A stretch of 64,000 nucleotides of DNA from Termitidicoccus mucosus. GTDB lineage: Bacteria; Verrucomicrobiota; Verrucomicrobiia; Opitutales; Opitutaceae. A model generated the notes under the pieces. It had not been told where the DNA came from and made no database searches. It saw nothing but the letters and a program-made list of their open reading frames with translations. Position numbers and translations under genes: made by a program. Below, one piece after another: positions 17,401-26,247 of this stretch; position 1 is the stretch's first letter, and each line of letters starts with the position of its first letter. Location of the stretch: the NCBI RefSeq assembly GCF_038725785.1, contig NZ_CP109796.1:5084001-5148000 (forward strand), written 5' to 3'.

Positions 17401-19926
17401 CTGATCGAATACACGGGCTCCGCGGCGTGGGCGCATGATATCACGCTTGCGGCCGGCGACGGCGGGGGATTTGCGGTCAACGGCGGCACGCTCGCCCTGA
17501 CCGGCGGTTTTGCCATCAACGGCGCCGGCGATTTTGTGAAAGGCGGCAACGGCACGCTCGACATCACGGCGGCGAACATCACCGACACGGCAAACGGCGT
17601 TGTGCGCGTGCTCGACGGCACGCTGCGCGGCAATGCCGCGACATTCAAGGCCGGCGGCATCGAGGCCGTGGCGACGGCCAGCGTGATCGAGTTTTATCAA
17701 ACCACCAGCGGCAGCTACGGAGGCGCTATCAGCGGCTCGGGCGCGCTGGTCAAGACCGGCGACGGCGCGCTTGCACTCGGCGGCGCCAATACCTACGGCG
17801 ACACCATCATTCGCGGCGGCATGCTCTCCGGCAACCTTGGCGGCGGCACGCTCACCGTTGAGGCGTCCGGCACCTTCAGGGTCGACGACTCCGCGACGGA
17901 GTTCTCCGTGTCGGGCGTGCTCGGCAACGGCACCATCGACATGGCGAATGCGAACATGGTGCTCAATGTCGCCAGCGGCACGACGGAGTTCGCATTCGCG
18001 GGCAACCTAACCGGAGGAAAACAATTCATCAAGACGGGTGCGGGCACGCTTGATTTTCGCAGCGGCGTGCCGCTCAACGATGGCGCGGCCATCCGGGAAG
18101 GCGTGCTCAGGCTGGCCGACCAGTCCTTCGTAAAGGCGCCTGTCGTCATCGGCACCGTGACCACCGCGGCCATGATCGAATACACCGGCGCGAGCGCGTG
18201 GGCGCATGCCGTCACCCTGCAAGGACTGGGCGGCGGCTTCATCGTCGGCAGCGGCGAGGTCGCGATTTCCGCTGCGATCAACTCCTCCGACCATGCCGTG
18301 TTCGTCAAGGACGGCGCGGGCACGCTCGACATCACCGGCGCCACCACCAGCGGACTCGGCGGCGCGAAAATCCTGGCGGGTGTGTTGCGCGGCAGCGCCG
18401 CCTCGATGCCCGGTGCGGCCGTGGAAATTTCGGCTGGCGCGTCCGCCGAGTTTTATCAGGCCGCCGCCGCCGCCTATGCCGGCGCGATCAGCGGCTCCGG
18501 CTCGCTGATCAAGACCGGCACGGGCGCGCTTACGCTGAGCGGTTCGCTCACCCACACCGGGGCGACACTCATCAACCAAGGTCTGCTCAAGCTGGCCGCC
18601 GCCGGCGTGCTGCCCTCGGGCACGCCGCTGTCGATCAGCGCGAATGGCGCATTCGACACCGGCGGCTTCAGCCACAGCATCGCGACGCTGACCAATGACG
18701 GCGTGGTTTATCTCAATGCCAGCGTGAACTCCCGCGTCGGTGTGATCGAGACCGCCGACAAGCTGACCGTGACTGGCACGGCGTCGGGCACGGGACAGGT
18801 GCTGGTGCGCCTCAGCGAGAGCGAGACGACCTCGGGTGCAGCGACTGCGACGGTCATGGAAATCACCGGCACCGACGCCTCCGGCTACACCGCCGGCCTG
18901 GCCGGCCGCGCCGTGACCGGCCCGTATGACTGGACGGTGACGAAAGAGGGAAACCAGATAGTGCTTGCCGTCGGTGAACTCTCGCCCGAAGTGGCGGCGG
19001 CGGGCGGGCTGGATGCCGCGACCTATCTGGTCGGCAAAACCGCGCTCGCCTCGCTCAGCCAGCGTTTGATGATCTCGCGTTCAGGCGGCCAGGATCACTC
19101 CTTCCAAGTGTGGGGCGGCGGACTGCGCCGCGAGGATACGCTGACATCCGATCTGTATGACGGCGCCGAGGCGCGCACCAACGGCATCCAGATCGGCGGC
19201 GACTGGAACACCGGCAAAGCCACGGGAAAGCCGGTCATGATCGGCGCGTTTTATGATTACGCCTCGTCCGATCTGGACATGCCCGCGGATGCCTCCAAAT
19301 CGACCACGAAATCCTATGGCCTTGGCATCTACGGCTCCTATCGCACGAAGTCGCTCTATGTTGACGTGATTCTCCGCAACGCCCGCGATGAATTTGAGGT
19401 GCGGGTGCCCTACACCGGATCGTTCTCGACGCAGGGTTACAGCATGGCCGCATCGGTCGAGGTGGGCGGCGTGCTGGCCAACAAATCGCCCTGGAACGTG
19501 GAGCCGCAGCTCCAGATTGTTTATCAACGGCACACCATCGACAACATTGTCGATGGCATGGGCCGCGACATCACGATCGACAGCGCCGACTCGGTCGAGG
19601 GCCGCGCGGGCGTGCGCCTGTGGCGCGAGTTTGCCGATGCCGATCGCACGCTGGCCTTCATTCCCTACCTGCGCGGGAGCATTATGTATGAGGCGAACGG
19701 CAAGGGCACGGTGACATTTTTGCAGGCGATCACCGATCCCGAGAATCCGGACAGGAAAAAGGATGTGGTTTTCGACAATAAATTCGGCGGTTCCGCCGGC
19801 GTGGTGGACGGTGGCTTCGCGCTGGAATGGAAACGCGGCTTCCGCCTCCAGGCGAACGGCGCGTGGTATTATGGAGACAGGATGGAAGGTTTCAGCGCCA
19901 GCGTCGCCGCCGCCTTCGTGTGGTAG
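14476..19926 (+). CDS. Giant autotransporter with passenger-associated repeats (1816 aa)
   Basis: A surface protein with an N-terminal signal (WLPLMIAVSGCVPAG), a very long beta-helical passenger and a C-terminal autotransporter barrel. Residues ~45-470 carry short Gly/Asn-rich beta-helix repeats (ENNAA, NIxSGxI). Residues ~560-1400 contain four passenger-associated repeats spaced about 260 residues apart, such as FIKTGDGLLELTGSNTYAG, each followed by GTL-GNIG-type strands. The linker LSPEVAAAGGLDAATYLVG (~1502) leads to the barrel, which ends in AAFVW. It is a full-length paralogue of the protein encoded 105 bases downstream. The promoter carries shared block A and the GAATA dyad, implying co-regulation with the TonB receptor at 43586 and the divergent SorC operon. 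Adhesion or a scaffold role is possible; no catalytic domain is visible. Confidence 0.92.
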   Translation: MKNSMTFHAFPLCFGLRWLPLMIAVSGCVPAGLVQGQTQIPSGAAGYILNAANGTNYVVGAGVQVNNPSTASPSAAVYDTSGNNVSWTIRNFGVIGWVTSTSTGSPYNGIYLYSSGTSTIINEAGGSIISGQVTGASRAGVNFSNGYGILTNAGYVYGAAHGVIIGYGASSLGGSVTNSGTIIGNASGRYGISAVYGAVEVRNTGGLISSTASDGVSFAPTVASGSLWNSGGGTIIGGAYGVNTDNGGFIENNAALIQGNGGAGIRLAGGSGTIRNIFSGTILGAAGHGINTGPVAVVVENDAAHIEGAAGSGVRLAGASSILRNLGGGVIMGSAHGVTVEGAAGVLVENNAAGIKGGTHGVSFNASASGTVRNINSGSIAGANSGVYALGAVVIENEAGSLIQAESAAVNHAGVYLGAGGTVVNRGTIQSVNNNIAILFSATDAAEGSLTLDTGSVLDGDVISTKATGNKVVLAGEGVEDSHFTGTSADTGFESLTMNGTQWTLGGSIALTGTAADALAVNSGTLTLGGALAMPNAGGVSLAADSLLHLDFADDASLAGVISGAGSLTHAGPGLLELTGSNTYSGRTTITSGTIKGGIGSSALHLGSASATYLVDPSATRVTLANITGNGVVDIQSADLVFDVVDSTDTQTYDFAGTLNSNGGNKLVKSGEGKLTLTQSLASKLDGGTVVENGTLGLADASYIVATGLVLGGGTTAGLIEYTGAGNWSTNVTLAGAGGGFSVASGTQGLAITVDGSGAFVKGGDGTLDIRSTLFGAGIDATEVRGGALIGNKDVFRGDITLSDNGTVVYDHNGAAWQDARDISGAGNFIKTGDGLLELTGSNTYAGDTTVRSGTLQGNIGTGALTVDSGATYKVASGIDAFSIAGVQGGGTIDLNAASLNLDVGAGVSSTFSFSGSLISANPSSALVKTGAGTVELQSVVALQGGAAIQDGTLRLANQNFIQAPVVLGTGSTSGLIEYTGSAAWAHDITLAAGDGGGFAVNGGTLALTGGFAINGAGDFVKGGNGTLDITAANITDTANGVVRVLDGTLRGNAATFKAGGIEAVATASVIEFYQTTSGSYGGAISGSGALVKTGDGALALGGANTYGDTIIRGGMLSGNLGGGTLTVEASGTFRVDDSATEFSVSGVLGNGTIDMANANMVLNVASGTTEFAFAGNLTGGKQFIKTGAGTLDFRSGVPLNDGAAIREGVLRLADQSFVKAPVVIGTVTTAAMIEYTGASAWAHAVTLQGLGGGFIVGSGEVAISAAINSSDHAVFVKDGAGTLDITGATTSGLGGAKILAGVLRGSAASMPGAAVEISAGASAEFYQAAAAAYAGAISGSGSLIKTGTGALTLSGSLTHTGATLINQGLLKLAAAGVLPSGTPLSISANGAFDTGGFSHSIATLTNDGVVYLNASVNSRVGVIETADKLTVTGTASGTGQVLVRLSESETTSGAATATVMEITGTDASGYTAGLAGRAVTGPYDWTVTKEGNQIVLAVGELSPEVAAAGGLDAATYLVGKTALASLSQRLMISRSGGQDHSFQVWGGGLRREDTLTSDLYDGAEARTNGIQIGGDWNTGKATGKPVMIGAFYDYASSDLDMPADASKSTTKSYGLGIYGSYRTKSLYVDVILRNARDEFEVRVPYTGSFSTQGYSMAASVEVGGVLANKSPWNVEPQLQIVYQRHTIDNIVDGMGRDITIDSADSVEGRAGVRLWREFADADRTLAFIPYLRGSIMYEANGKGTVTFLQAITDPENPDRKKDVVFDNKFGGSAGVVDGGFALEWKRGFRLQANGAWYYGDRMEGFSASVAAAFVW

Positions 19927-19960
19927 GAGTCGGCACCCATCTTGAACAACGAAACCCGGA

Positions 19961-20004
19961 CTGGCCGCGTTGCCACATCCCAAACGAGCGGGCGACGCGG
20001 CCAG
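19961..20004 (+). terminator. Long hairpin between the two giant autotransporter genes
   Basis: CTGGCCGCGTTGCC (19961-19974) pairs with GGCGACGCGGCCAG (19991-20004) over 14 positions with one G-T wobble and a 16-base loop. No T-run follows. It may be a partial terminator, an RNA-stability element or an attenuator that sets the ratio of the two autotransporters. Confidence 0.45.
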
Positions 20005-20031
20005 CAACAATCACGAAACAGGCATTGATGC

Positions 20032-23000
20032 ATGAACTTTATGAACAGCCCTATATTTTCCCGCAACAAAGCAACGCGCCGTCATGCGCCGTCAGATCGC
20101 CGCTCCGGCGTCCGCTCTTTCTTGCCCGCCATGATCGTCGCCGTCTCCGCCGTGATTTGCCCGGCGGCGGTCGCGCAAAATCCGGTGGTGGTGGATGGGA
20201 TTCGCACCAGCGGTTTCGCGCTCAGGGCCGCAAGCGGCACCGCGTATGAAATCACCGAGGGATCGGTGGTAACCTACAACACCATCGCCTCGGCCGCCGC
20301 CGCGATCAACGACAGCGCCGGCGACACGGCAGGCTGGCTGATACGCAACTCCGGCTCCATCGGCATTGATCCCAACGGTGTTGCCCCAAACACGGGCATT
20401 TATCTTTCCACTACCGGTTCCTCCACGATCATCAATGATGCGACGGGTTTTATTCGCGGCAATCGTTCGGGCAATGACTATGGCGGCATCATCAGTTTCA
20501 ACGGCCATATCACGCTGGTCAACGCGGGCGAACTTCGCGGCACCATCGGCATTCGCGCCTACAAGGGCGGATATGTGACCAATTCCGGGCTGATCGTGGG
20601 CAGCAACCAGGGCGTGCTGTTATACGCGGCCAACGATGCGGACGCGAATTATCAAGGCGTGCTCGTGAACACGGGCGAGATCCGGGGGGTGTCGCAGTTT
20701 GGCGTGCGCATGGATTATTATGATTCCATCGTGCAGAACACCGGCGGCTCCATCATCGGCGAGGGTTCCACCACGGTCGGCGTGCGGCTTGCCCGCAACG
20801 GACTATTGGAAAACACTGATGGACTTATCGACGCGACGGGACACGCCGTGGAACTCGTGCAGGGCGGCACGGTGGCCCACAATTCCGGCACCATCTCGAG
20901 CACGAACCGCAGCGGCATTCACGTGACGGGCAACAACAGCACCCGCATCACGCTGGGCTCAGGCGCCGTGATCACCGCGATGCAGGATGCGTCCAATTCC
21001 TACGCGAGCATTTATTCGGCATCGACGGAGGTGCATCTGGACAACGCCGGGATAATCCTCGGCGCGCGCAAGGCTTTGTATTTCGGCACCAATGCCGACA
21101 GCGTGATCAACAATCTGGCCGGCGGTATAATCCGCAACACGGTCAACCTTGGCGCCGCCACGGCGGTCGCGGCGGCGAGCGCGGCGATCGGCACCAATGC
21201 CGCCGCGATCACGATCAACAACGCCGGGCTGATCGAGGGCACGCCCTACGGCATCTACGCCGGCGGCGGCGCGACGATCACCAACACCGGCACGATTGGC
21301 GTCACGGGCTCCAGTCCGATTGCGGCAATTTACTTCAGCAGCACCAACCGGGCGGGTTCGCTCACCCTCGGCACTGGCTCGGTGCTGGAGGGCAATGTGG
21401 TCAGCAACTCGGGCACCTTCAATCGCATCATGCTGGTTGGTTCCGGCGCGGAAGACAGCCATTTCATCGGTGCCAGTGCGGCCACGGGATTCAATTCGCT
21501 CAGCATGGACGGTGATGACTGGACGCTCTCCGGGACGGTTTCGCTCATGGGCGCTTCGGCGGCGGCCTTGAACGTTGCCACCGGCACGCTTTCGATTGCA
21601 AACACCATTGCGTTCGGCAATGCCGCCGGCGGCGCCACGGTGGCGCACGGCGCCACGCTGCGTGTTGCCGACAATGGAAATCTCACTTCGTCCGCAACCG
21701 GCACCGCTGCGAAAATCACATTGGAGGGCAACTTGGTTTTCGACCGCACCGATAGCTTTACCTACAACGGTGCGATCAGCGGTTCCGGCTCGGTGACCAA
21801 GAACGGCACGGGCACGGTGACGCTTTCGGGTTCCAACACTTATGGCGATACCACGATCAATGCTGGCACGCTCCAGGGCAGGATCGGTGCCGGTATCCTT
21901 ACCGTCAATACCGGCGGTGCTTACGACGCGGGCGCCGAGACCGAAGTGATTGTAGGCGGACTCGCAGGCAACGGTGTGATGGGACTCGGCTCGGCGGACT
22001 TGGTGTTCAATGTCGCGAGCGGCATCGGCGTGTTTGATTTCGCCGGCACCATCACCGGCGGCGGCCAATTTATCAAAACCGGCTCCGGCACGCTTGATTT
22101 GCAGCAGACGCTTACCCTGGGCAACGGGACGCTCGTCAGGGAAGGGGTGGTCAGACTCGATGATCAGGCGAAGCTCGGCGGCGGAATGGTCACGCTGGGC
22201 GGTATATCCACGCGGGGTTTGCTCGAATATACAGGAGCGGCGGATTGGACCAAGGACATCGGGCTGACTGGAACGGGCGGCGGCTTTATCATCGACGGGA
22301 ACGCGAACTTTACCGCGACGGCGACGGGCGCGGGGGATTTTGTGAAATCGGGCAGCGGCGTGCTGGACATCACGGGGGCGACGATGAACAACACGGGCGA
22401 CACGGTGGTGGAGGAGGGGACGCTGCGCGGCCACGCGGCCACGATCAAGGGCGACGCCAGCGTGGCGGAGGGCGCGGTTGTCGAGTTTTATCAAACTGTC
22501 GGCGGCACGTATGCCGGAGCGATCAGCGGCTCGGGCGCGCTGCACAAGACCGGGGACGGCGCGTTGAATCTGACGGGTGCGAATACCTACGGCGACACGC
22601 GTATCGGCGCGGGCCTGGTCGAGGGCAACATCGGCGTGGGCACGCTCACGGTGGAGAGCTCCGGCACGTATAAAATGGGCGCGGGGTCGAGCGTCGCCGT
22701 CACGGGCATTCTGGGCAACGGCACGATAGATTTGAATAATAACAATCTCGTCTTCGACGTGGCATCTGGCGTGACGGGCACGTTTGGCTTCCAAGGAGCG
22801 TTGAACAACGGCAATGACCTTATCAAGACCGGCGCGGGAACGTTGGAATTGAGCAACACGGTGGGGCTCGCCAACGCGCACATCAAGGACGGCGCGGTGA
22901 AGCTCGACGACCAGGGCAAACTCAACGTGGGTTCCATCACGCTGGGCGACACGACCACGCGCGGCCTGCTCGACTATACCGGGGCGGCGGACTGGGCCAA

Positions 23001-26000
23001 GGACATCGGCCTGGCCGGCGCGGGCGGCGGCTTTATCATCGACGGGAGTGCGAGCTTCACCGCGACGGTTACCGGCGCGGGAGATTTCGTGAAATCCGGG
23101 AGCGGGACGCTGGACATCACGGCAGCGACGATGAACAACACCGGCGACACCGTGGTGGACGGGGGCACGCTGCGCGGCAACGCGGCCACGATCAAGGGCG
23201 ACACCAGCGTGGCGGAGGGCGCGACTGTCGAGTTTTATCAAATCACCGACGGCGCTTACGCTGGCATAATCAGCGGCTCGGGGGCGCTGCACAAGACCGG
23301 CGATGGCGCGCTGAACCTGACGGGTGCGAACACCTATGGCGACACGCTCATCAGCGCCGGTTTGGTCGAGGGCAACATCGGCGTGGGCACGCTCACGGTG
23401 GAGAGCTCCGGCACGTATAAAATGGGCGCGGGATCGAGTGTCGCCGTCACGGGCATTCTGGGCAACGGCACGATTGATTTGAATAATAATAACCTCGTCT
23501 TCGACGTGGCGTCTGGCGTGACGGGCACGTTTGGCTTTCAGGGCGCGTTGGGCAACGGCAACGATTTTATCAAGACCGGAGCAGGCACGCTGGAGTTGAA
23601 CAGCACGGTGTCTCTGGCCAATGCGCATATCAAGGGCGGCGCGGTAAAACTCGACGACCAGGGCAGGCTCAATGTCGGCTCGATCACCTTGGGCGACACA
23701 TCCACGCGCGGTTTGATTGAATACACGGGAGCGGCGGATTGGACCAAGAACATCGGGCTGACTGGAACGGGCGGCGGCTTTATCATCGACGGGAACGCGA
23801 ACTTTACCGCGACGGCGACGGGCGCGGGGGATTTTGTGAAATCAGGCAGCGGCGTGCTGGACATCACGGGGGCGACGATGAACAACACAGGCGGCACGGT
23901 GGTGGAGGAGGGGACGCTGCGCGGCAACGCGGCCACGATCAAGGGCGACGCCGGCGTGGCGGAGGGGGCGGTTGTCGAGTTTTATCAAACCGTCGGCGGC
24001 ACGTATGCCGGAGCGATCAGCGGCTCGGGCGCGCTGCACAAGACCGGGGACGGCGCGCTTACCCTCGACGCCGCAACCAACAGTTACGGCGACACTGTCA
24101 TTGAGCAAGGCATGCTCATCGGCACCATCGGCACCGGTCAGCTCGATATAAACACCAGCGGCACCTACAAAGTGCGCGACGGCCAGCAGGCCTATACCAC
24201 CGCGGGTATTGCCGGCGACGGCACGCTCGACCTGAACGAGGCCGACCTCGTGTTCGATATCGCAAGCGGCACCAGCGCGTTTAGTTTCAGCGGCAGCTAC
24301 ACCGGCGCGGATAACAATCAGCTTGTCAAGACCGGCGCGGGCACGCTCGACTTGCAAACCCGCGCGGCGCTTTCCGGCGGCGCCGCGATCAAGGAGGGCG
24401 TCGTGCGGCTGGCCAGCCAGGATTTCCTCGACACCGATATTATCCTCGGCGACACGGCCACCGTCGGCCTGCTCGAATACACCGGCGCGGCCGCGTGGAC
24501 CAAGGCGCTCAAGGTCACCGGCGCGGGCGGAGGCTTCACCGTGGCCGCCGGCGCCGACGCGCGATTCTCCGGCGCGCTTTCCGGTGACGCGCTTTTCATC
24601 AAGGATGGCGAGGGCCGCCTCGACGCCACCGGCGCGGCTTTCACCAACACCGGCGGGATGCAGGTGCGCTCCGGCACGCTCGCGGGCACCGCGCAAAACA
24701 TCGCCGCGGCCACCGAGGTCCAGCCCGGCGCCGTGCTGGAATTCGCCCAGGCAAACGACGGCGCCTACGGCGGCATGCTCACCGGCGCGGGCGCCTTTCT
24801 CAAGACGGGCGCGGGCGAGCTCACCTTGTCACAAGCGGTTGGATACAGCGGCGAGACCATCGTGCGAGAGGGTGTTGTCAAGGCCGGTGCCGCCAACATC
24901 TGGCTTAATACTTCGAGAGTCGTCACCGAGGCGGGCGGCGCGATCGACATGGGCGGATTCAATCAGTCCATCGCCAGCCTCGCCAACAACGGTGCGATCA
25001 TTCTCAACGCCACCGTCAACTCGGTTGCCGGTATCATCTACAGTCACGACAGCCTCGCGGTGACCGGCAGCGCGTCCGGCGCGGGCAGAATCCGCGTAAG
25101 GCTCAACGAGGCCGCGTTCGACGGCGAACCTTGGTCCTTTGACGCCACGCTGCTCGAGATCACCGGCGCGGGCAATCCTGTCTACACCGCCGAGCTGGAC
25201 GGCCGCCACGTTTCCGGTGCCTATGACTGGATGGTCTCCCGCTCCATCGACGGGAAAACCTACACGCTCAGCGCCGACCAGCTCTCGCCTGAGGTGCCCG
25301 CGGTCGGGGGCATTGATGCGGCCGGTTACCTGATTGGCCGCGCGTCACTCGGCGGACTCAGCCAGCGCCTCATGATGGCGCGCGGTAACGGAATTGGACA
25401 TAGTTTCGACTTCTGGACCAACGGACTCTATCGGGAGGACCGGCTCGCAAATGCGCTTTATAACAAGGCCAGGGCCAGGACCAAGGGAGTCCAGGTTGGC
25501 GGCGATTGGAACAACAAAGCCAGCACCGACGATTATTTCACCATCGGCATGTTTTATGATTATGCCGAGACCGACATGGACTTGGACGGGAAAACCTCGT
25601 CCACCACCACGAAGTCACATGGTGTGGGGCTTTACGCCTCCTATCGCCCCGGCGTGGTTTATGCCGACGTGATTATTCGCAGCGCGCAGGAGGATTATGA
25701 GATAGTTGTCCCAGGCACGCGGTCATTTGCCACCGAAGGCACCAGTATCGCCGCTTCCATCGAGGTGGGCGGCAGGCTGCCGGTTGAGTGGAGTTGGAAC
25801 ATCGAGCCGCAGGCGCAGGCCGTCGTGCAAAAACACAAGGTGGACAATCCCACCGATGCCATGGGCCGCGAATACACCATCGAAAGCGCGGACACGCTTG
25901 AAGGCCGCGTGGGTGTCCGCATCTGGCGGGACATATTTGTCTGGAACGGCGGCAAACGACTCACTCCCTATGTTCGGGCCAGCCTGGTTTATGACTGGGA

Positions 26001-26190
26001 CGGCCGCGGCTCGGTCATGGTCGCGGGCGGAAAATTTGATAATTATATCGGCGGTTCCATCGGGATGATAGACGCCGGTGCCTCCCTGCAGCTTGCAAAG
26101 CATTTCGATATCAACATCGACGGCGGCTGGTATGCCGGCAGCAAGCTCAACGGCTACACCTTCAACGCGGCGCTGAGCCTGCTTTGGTAA
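20032..26190 (+). CDS. Giant autotransporter with 249-residue tandem repeats (2052 aa)
   Basis: A full-length paralogue of the preceding protein. The signal peptide is unusually long and basic (MNFMNSPIFSRNKATRRHAP then FLPAMIVAVSAVICPAAVAQ). The passenger is a Gly/Thr/Asn-rich beta-helix with at least six passenger-associated repeats, for example HKTGDGALNLTGANTYGDT. Residues ~708-1343 consist of a near-identical tandem repeat of exactly 249 residues. The linker LSPEVPAVGGIDAAGYLIG (~1751) precedes a ~300-residue barrel ending in LSLLW. It should be anchored in the outer membrane with the passenger exposed. The TonB receptor gene begins 57 bases downstream, so the two could share a transcript. 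The number of internal repeats may vary between strains by recombination. Confidence 0.92.
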   Translation: MNFMNSPIFSRNKATRRHAPSDRRSGVRSFLPAMIVAVSAVICPAAVAQNPVVVDGIRTSGFALRAASGTAYEITEGSVVTYNTIASAAAAINDSAGDTAGWLIRNSGSIGIDPNGVAPNTGIYLSTTGSSTIINDATGFIRGNRSGNDYGGIISFNGHITLVNAGELRGTIGIRAYKGGYVTNSGLIVGSNQGVLLYAANDADANYQGVLVNTGEIRGVSQFGVRMDYYDSIVQNTGGSIIGEGSTTVGVRLARNGLLENTDGLIDATGHAVELVQGGTVAHNSGTISSTNRSGIHVTGNNSTRITLGSGAVITAMQDASNSYASIYSASTEVHLDNAGIILGARKALYFGTNADSVINNLAGGIIRNTVNLGAATAVAAASAAIGTNAAAITINNAGLIEGTPYGIYAGGGATITNTGTIGVTGSSPIAAIYFSSTNRAGSLTLGTGSVLEGNVVSNSGTFNRIMLVGSGAEDSHFIGASAATGFNSLSMDGDDWTLSGTVSLMGASAAALNVATGTLSIANTIAFGNAAGGATVAHGATLRVADNGNLTSSATGTAAKITLEGNLVFDRTDSFTYNGAISGSGSVTKNGTGTVTLSGSNTYGDTTINAGTLQGRIGAGILTVNTGGAYDAGAETEVIVGGLAGNGVMGLGSADLVFNVASGIGVFDFAGTITGGGQFIKTGSGTLDLQQTLTLGNGTLVREGVVRLDDQAKLGGGMVTLGGISTRGLLEYTGAADWTKDIGLTGTGGGFIIDGNANFTATATGAGDFVKSGSGVLDITGATMNNTGDTVVEEGTLRGHAATIKGDASVAEGAVVEFYQTVGGTYAGAISGSGALHKTGDGALNLTGANTYGDTRIGAGLVEGNIGVGTLTVESSGTYKMGAGSSVAVTGILGNGTIDLNNNNLVFDVASGVTGTFGFQGALNNGNDLIKTGAGTLELSNTVGLANAHIKDGAVKLDDQGKLNVGSITLGDTTTRGLLDYTGAADWAKDIGLAGAGGGFIIDGSASFTATVTGAGDFVKSGSGTLDITAATMNNTGDTVVDGGTLRGNAATIKGDTSVAEGATVEFYQITDGAYAGIISGSGALHKTGDGALNLTGANTYGDTLISAGLVEGNIGVGTLTVESSGTYKMGAGSSVAVTGILGNGTIDLNNNNLVFDVASGVTGTFGFQGALGNGNDFIKTGAGTLELNSTVSLANAHIKGGAVKLDDQGRLNVGSITLGDTSTRGLIEYTGAADWTKNIGLTGTGGGFIIDGNANFTATATGAGDFVKSGSGVLDITGATMNNTGGTVVEEGTLRGNAATIKGDAGVAEGAVVEFYQTVGGTYAGAISGSGALHKTGDGALTLDAATNSYGDTVIEQGMLIGTIGTGQLDINTSGTYKVRDGQQAYTTAGIAGDGTLDLNEADLVFDIASGTSAFSFSGSYTGADNNQLVKTGAGTLDLQTRAALSGGAAIKEGVVRLASQDFLDTDIILGDTATVGLLEYTGAAAWTKALKVTGAGGGFTVAAGADARFSGALSGDALFIKDGEGRLDATGAAFTNTGGMQVRSGTLAGTAQNIAAATEVQPGAVLEFAQANDGAYGGMLTGAGAFLKTGAGELTLSQAVGYSGETIVREGVVKAGAANIWLNTSRVVTEAGGAIDMGGFNQSIASLANNGAIILNATVNSVAGIIYSHDSLAVTGSASGAGRIRVRLNEAAFDGEPWSFDATLLEITGAGNPVYTAELDGRHVSGAYDWMVSRSIDGKTYTLSADQLSPEVPAVGGIDAAGYLIGRASLGGLSQRLMMARGNGIGHSFDFWTNGLYREDRLANALYNKARARTKGVQVGGDWNNKASTDDYFTIGMFYDYAETDMDLDGKTSSTTTKSHGVGLYASYRPGVVYADVIIRSAQEDYEIVVPGTRSFATEGTSIAASIEVGGRLPVEWSWNIEPQAQAVVQKHKVDNPTDAMGREYTIESADTLEGRVGVRIWRDIFVWNGGKRLTPYVRASLVYDWDGRGSVMVAGGKFDNYIGGSIGMIDAGASLQLAKHFDINIDGGWYAGSKLNGYTFNAALSLLW
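22156..24060 (+). repeat. 747-bp in-frame tandem repeat inside autotransporter gene
   Basis: Two full copies (22156-22902, 22903-23649) and a partial third (23650-24060) line up with a period of exactly 747 bases (249 codons), beginning at the codons for LDDQ. Landmarks recur at the same offset, for example CCAAGG/CCAAGA at 22250, 22997 and 23744. The first and third copies are almost identical over ~190 bases (22240-22430 versus 23734-23924), closer to each other than to the middle copy. That suggests recent duplication or gene conversion. Confidence 0.9.
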
Positions 26191-26247
26191 TCCACCCGCA
26201 AATCCGCGCACCGCAGACATCACCGTCTCCACAACATCAAAATTTAT

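Noticed and set aside
20959-23628. 889-codon open frame antisense to the giant autotransporter
   Set aside because: It is a shadow of the repetitive, GC-rich passenger; its repeats simply mirror the coding repeats.
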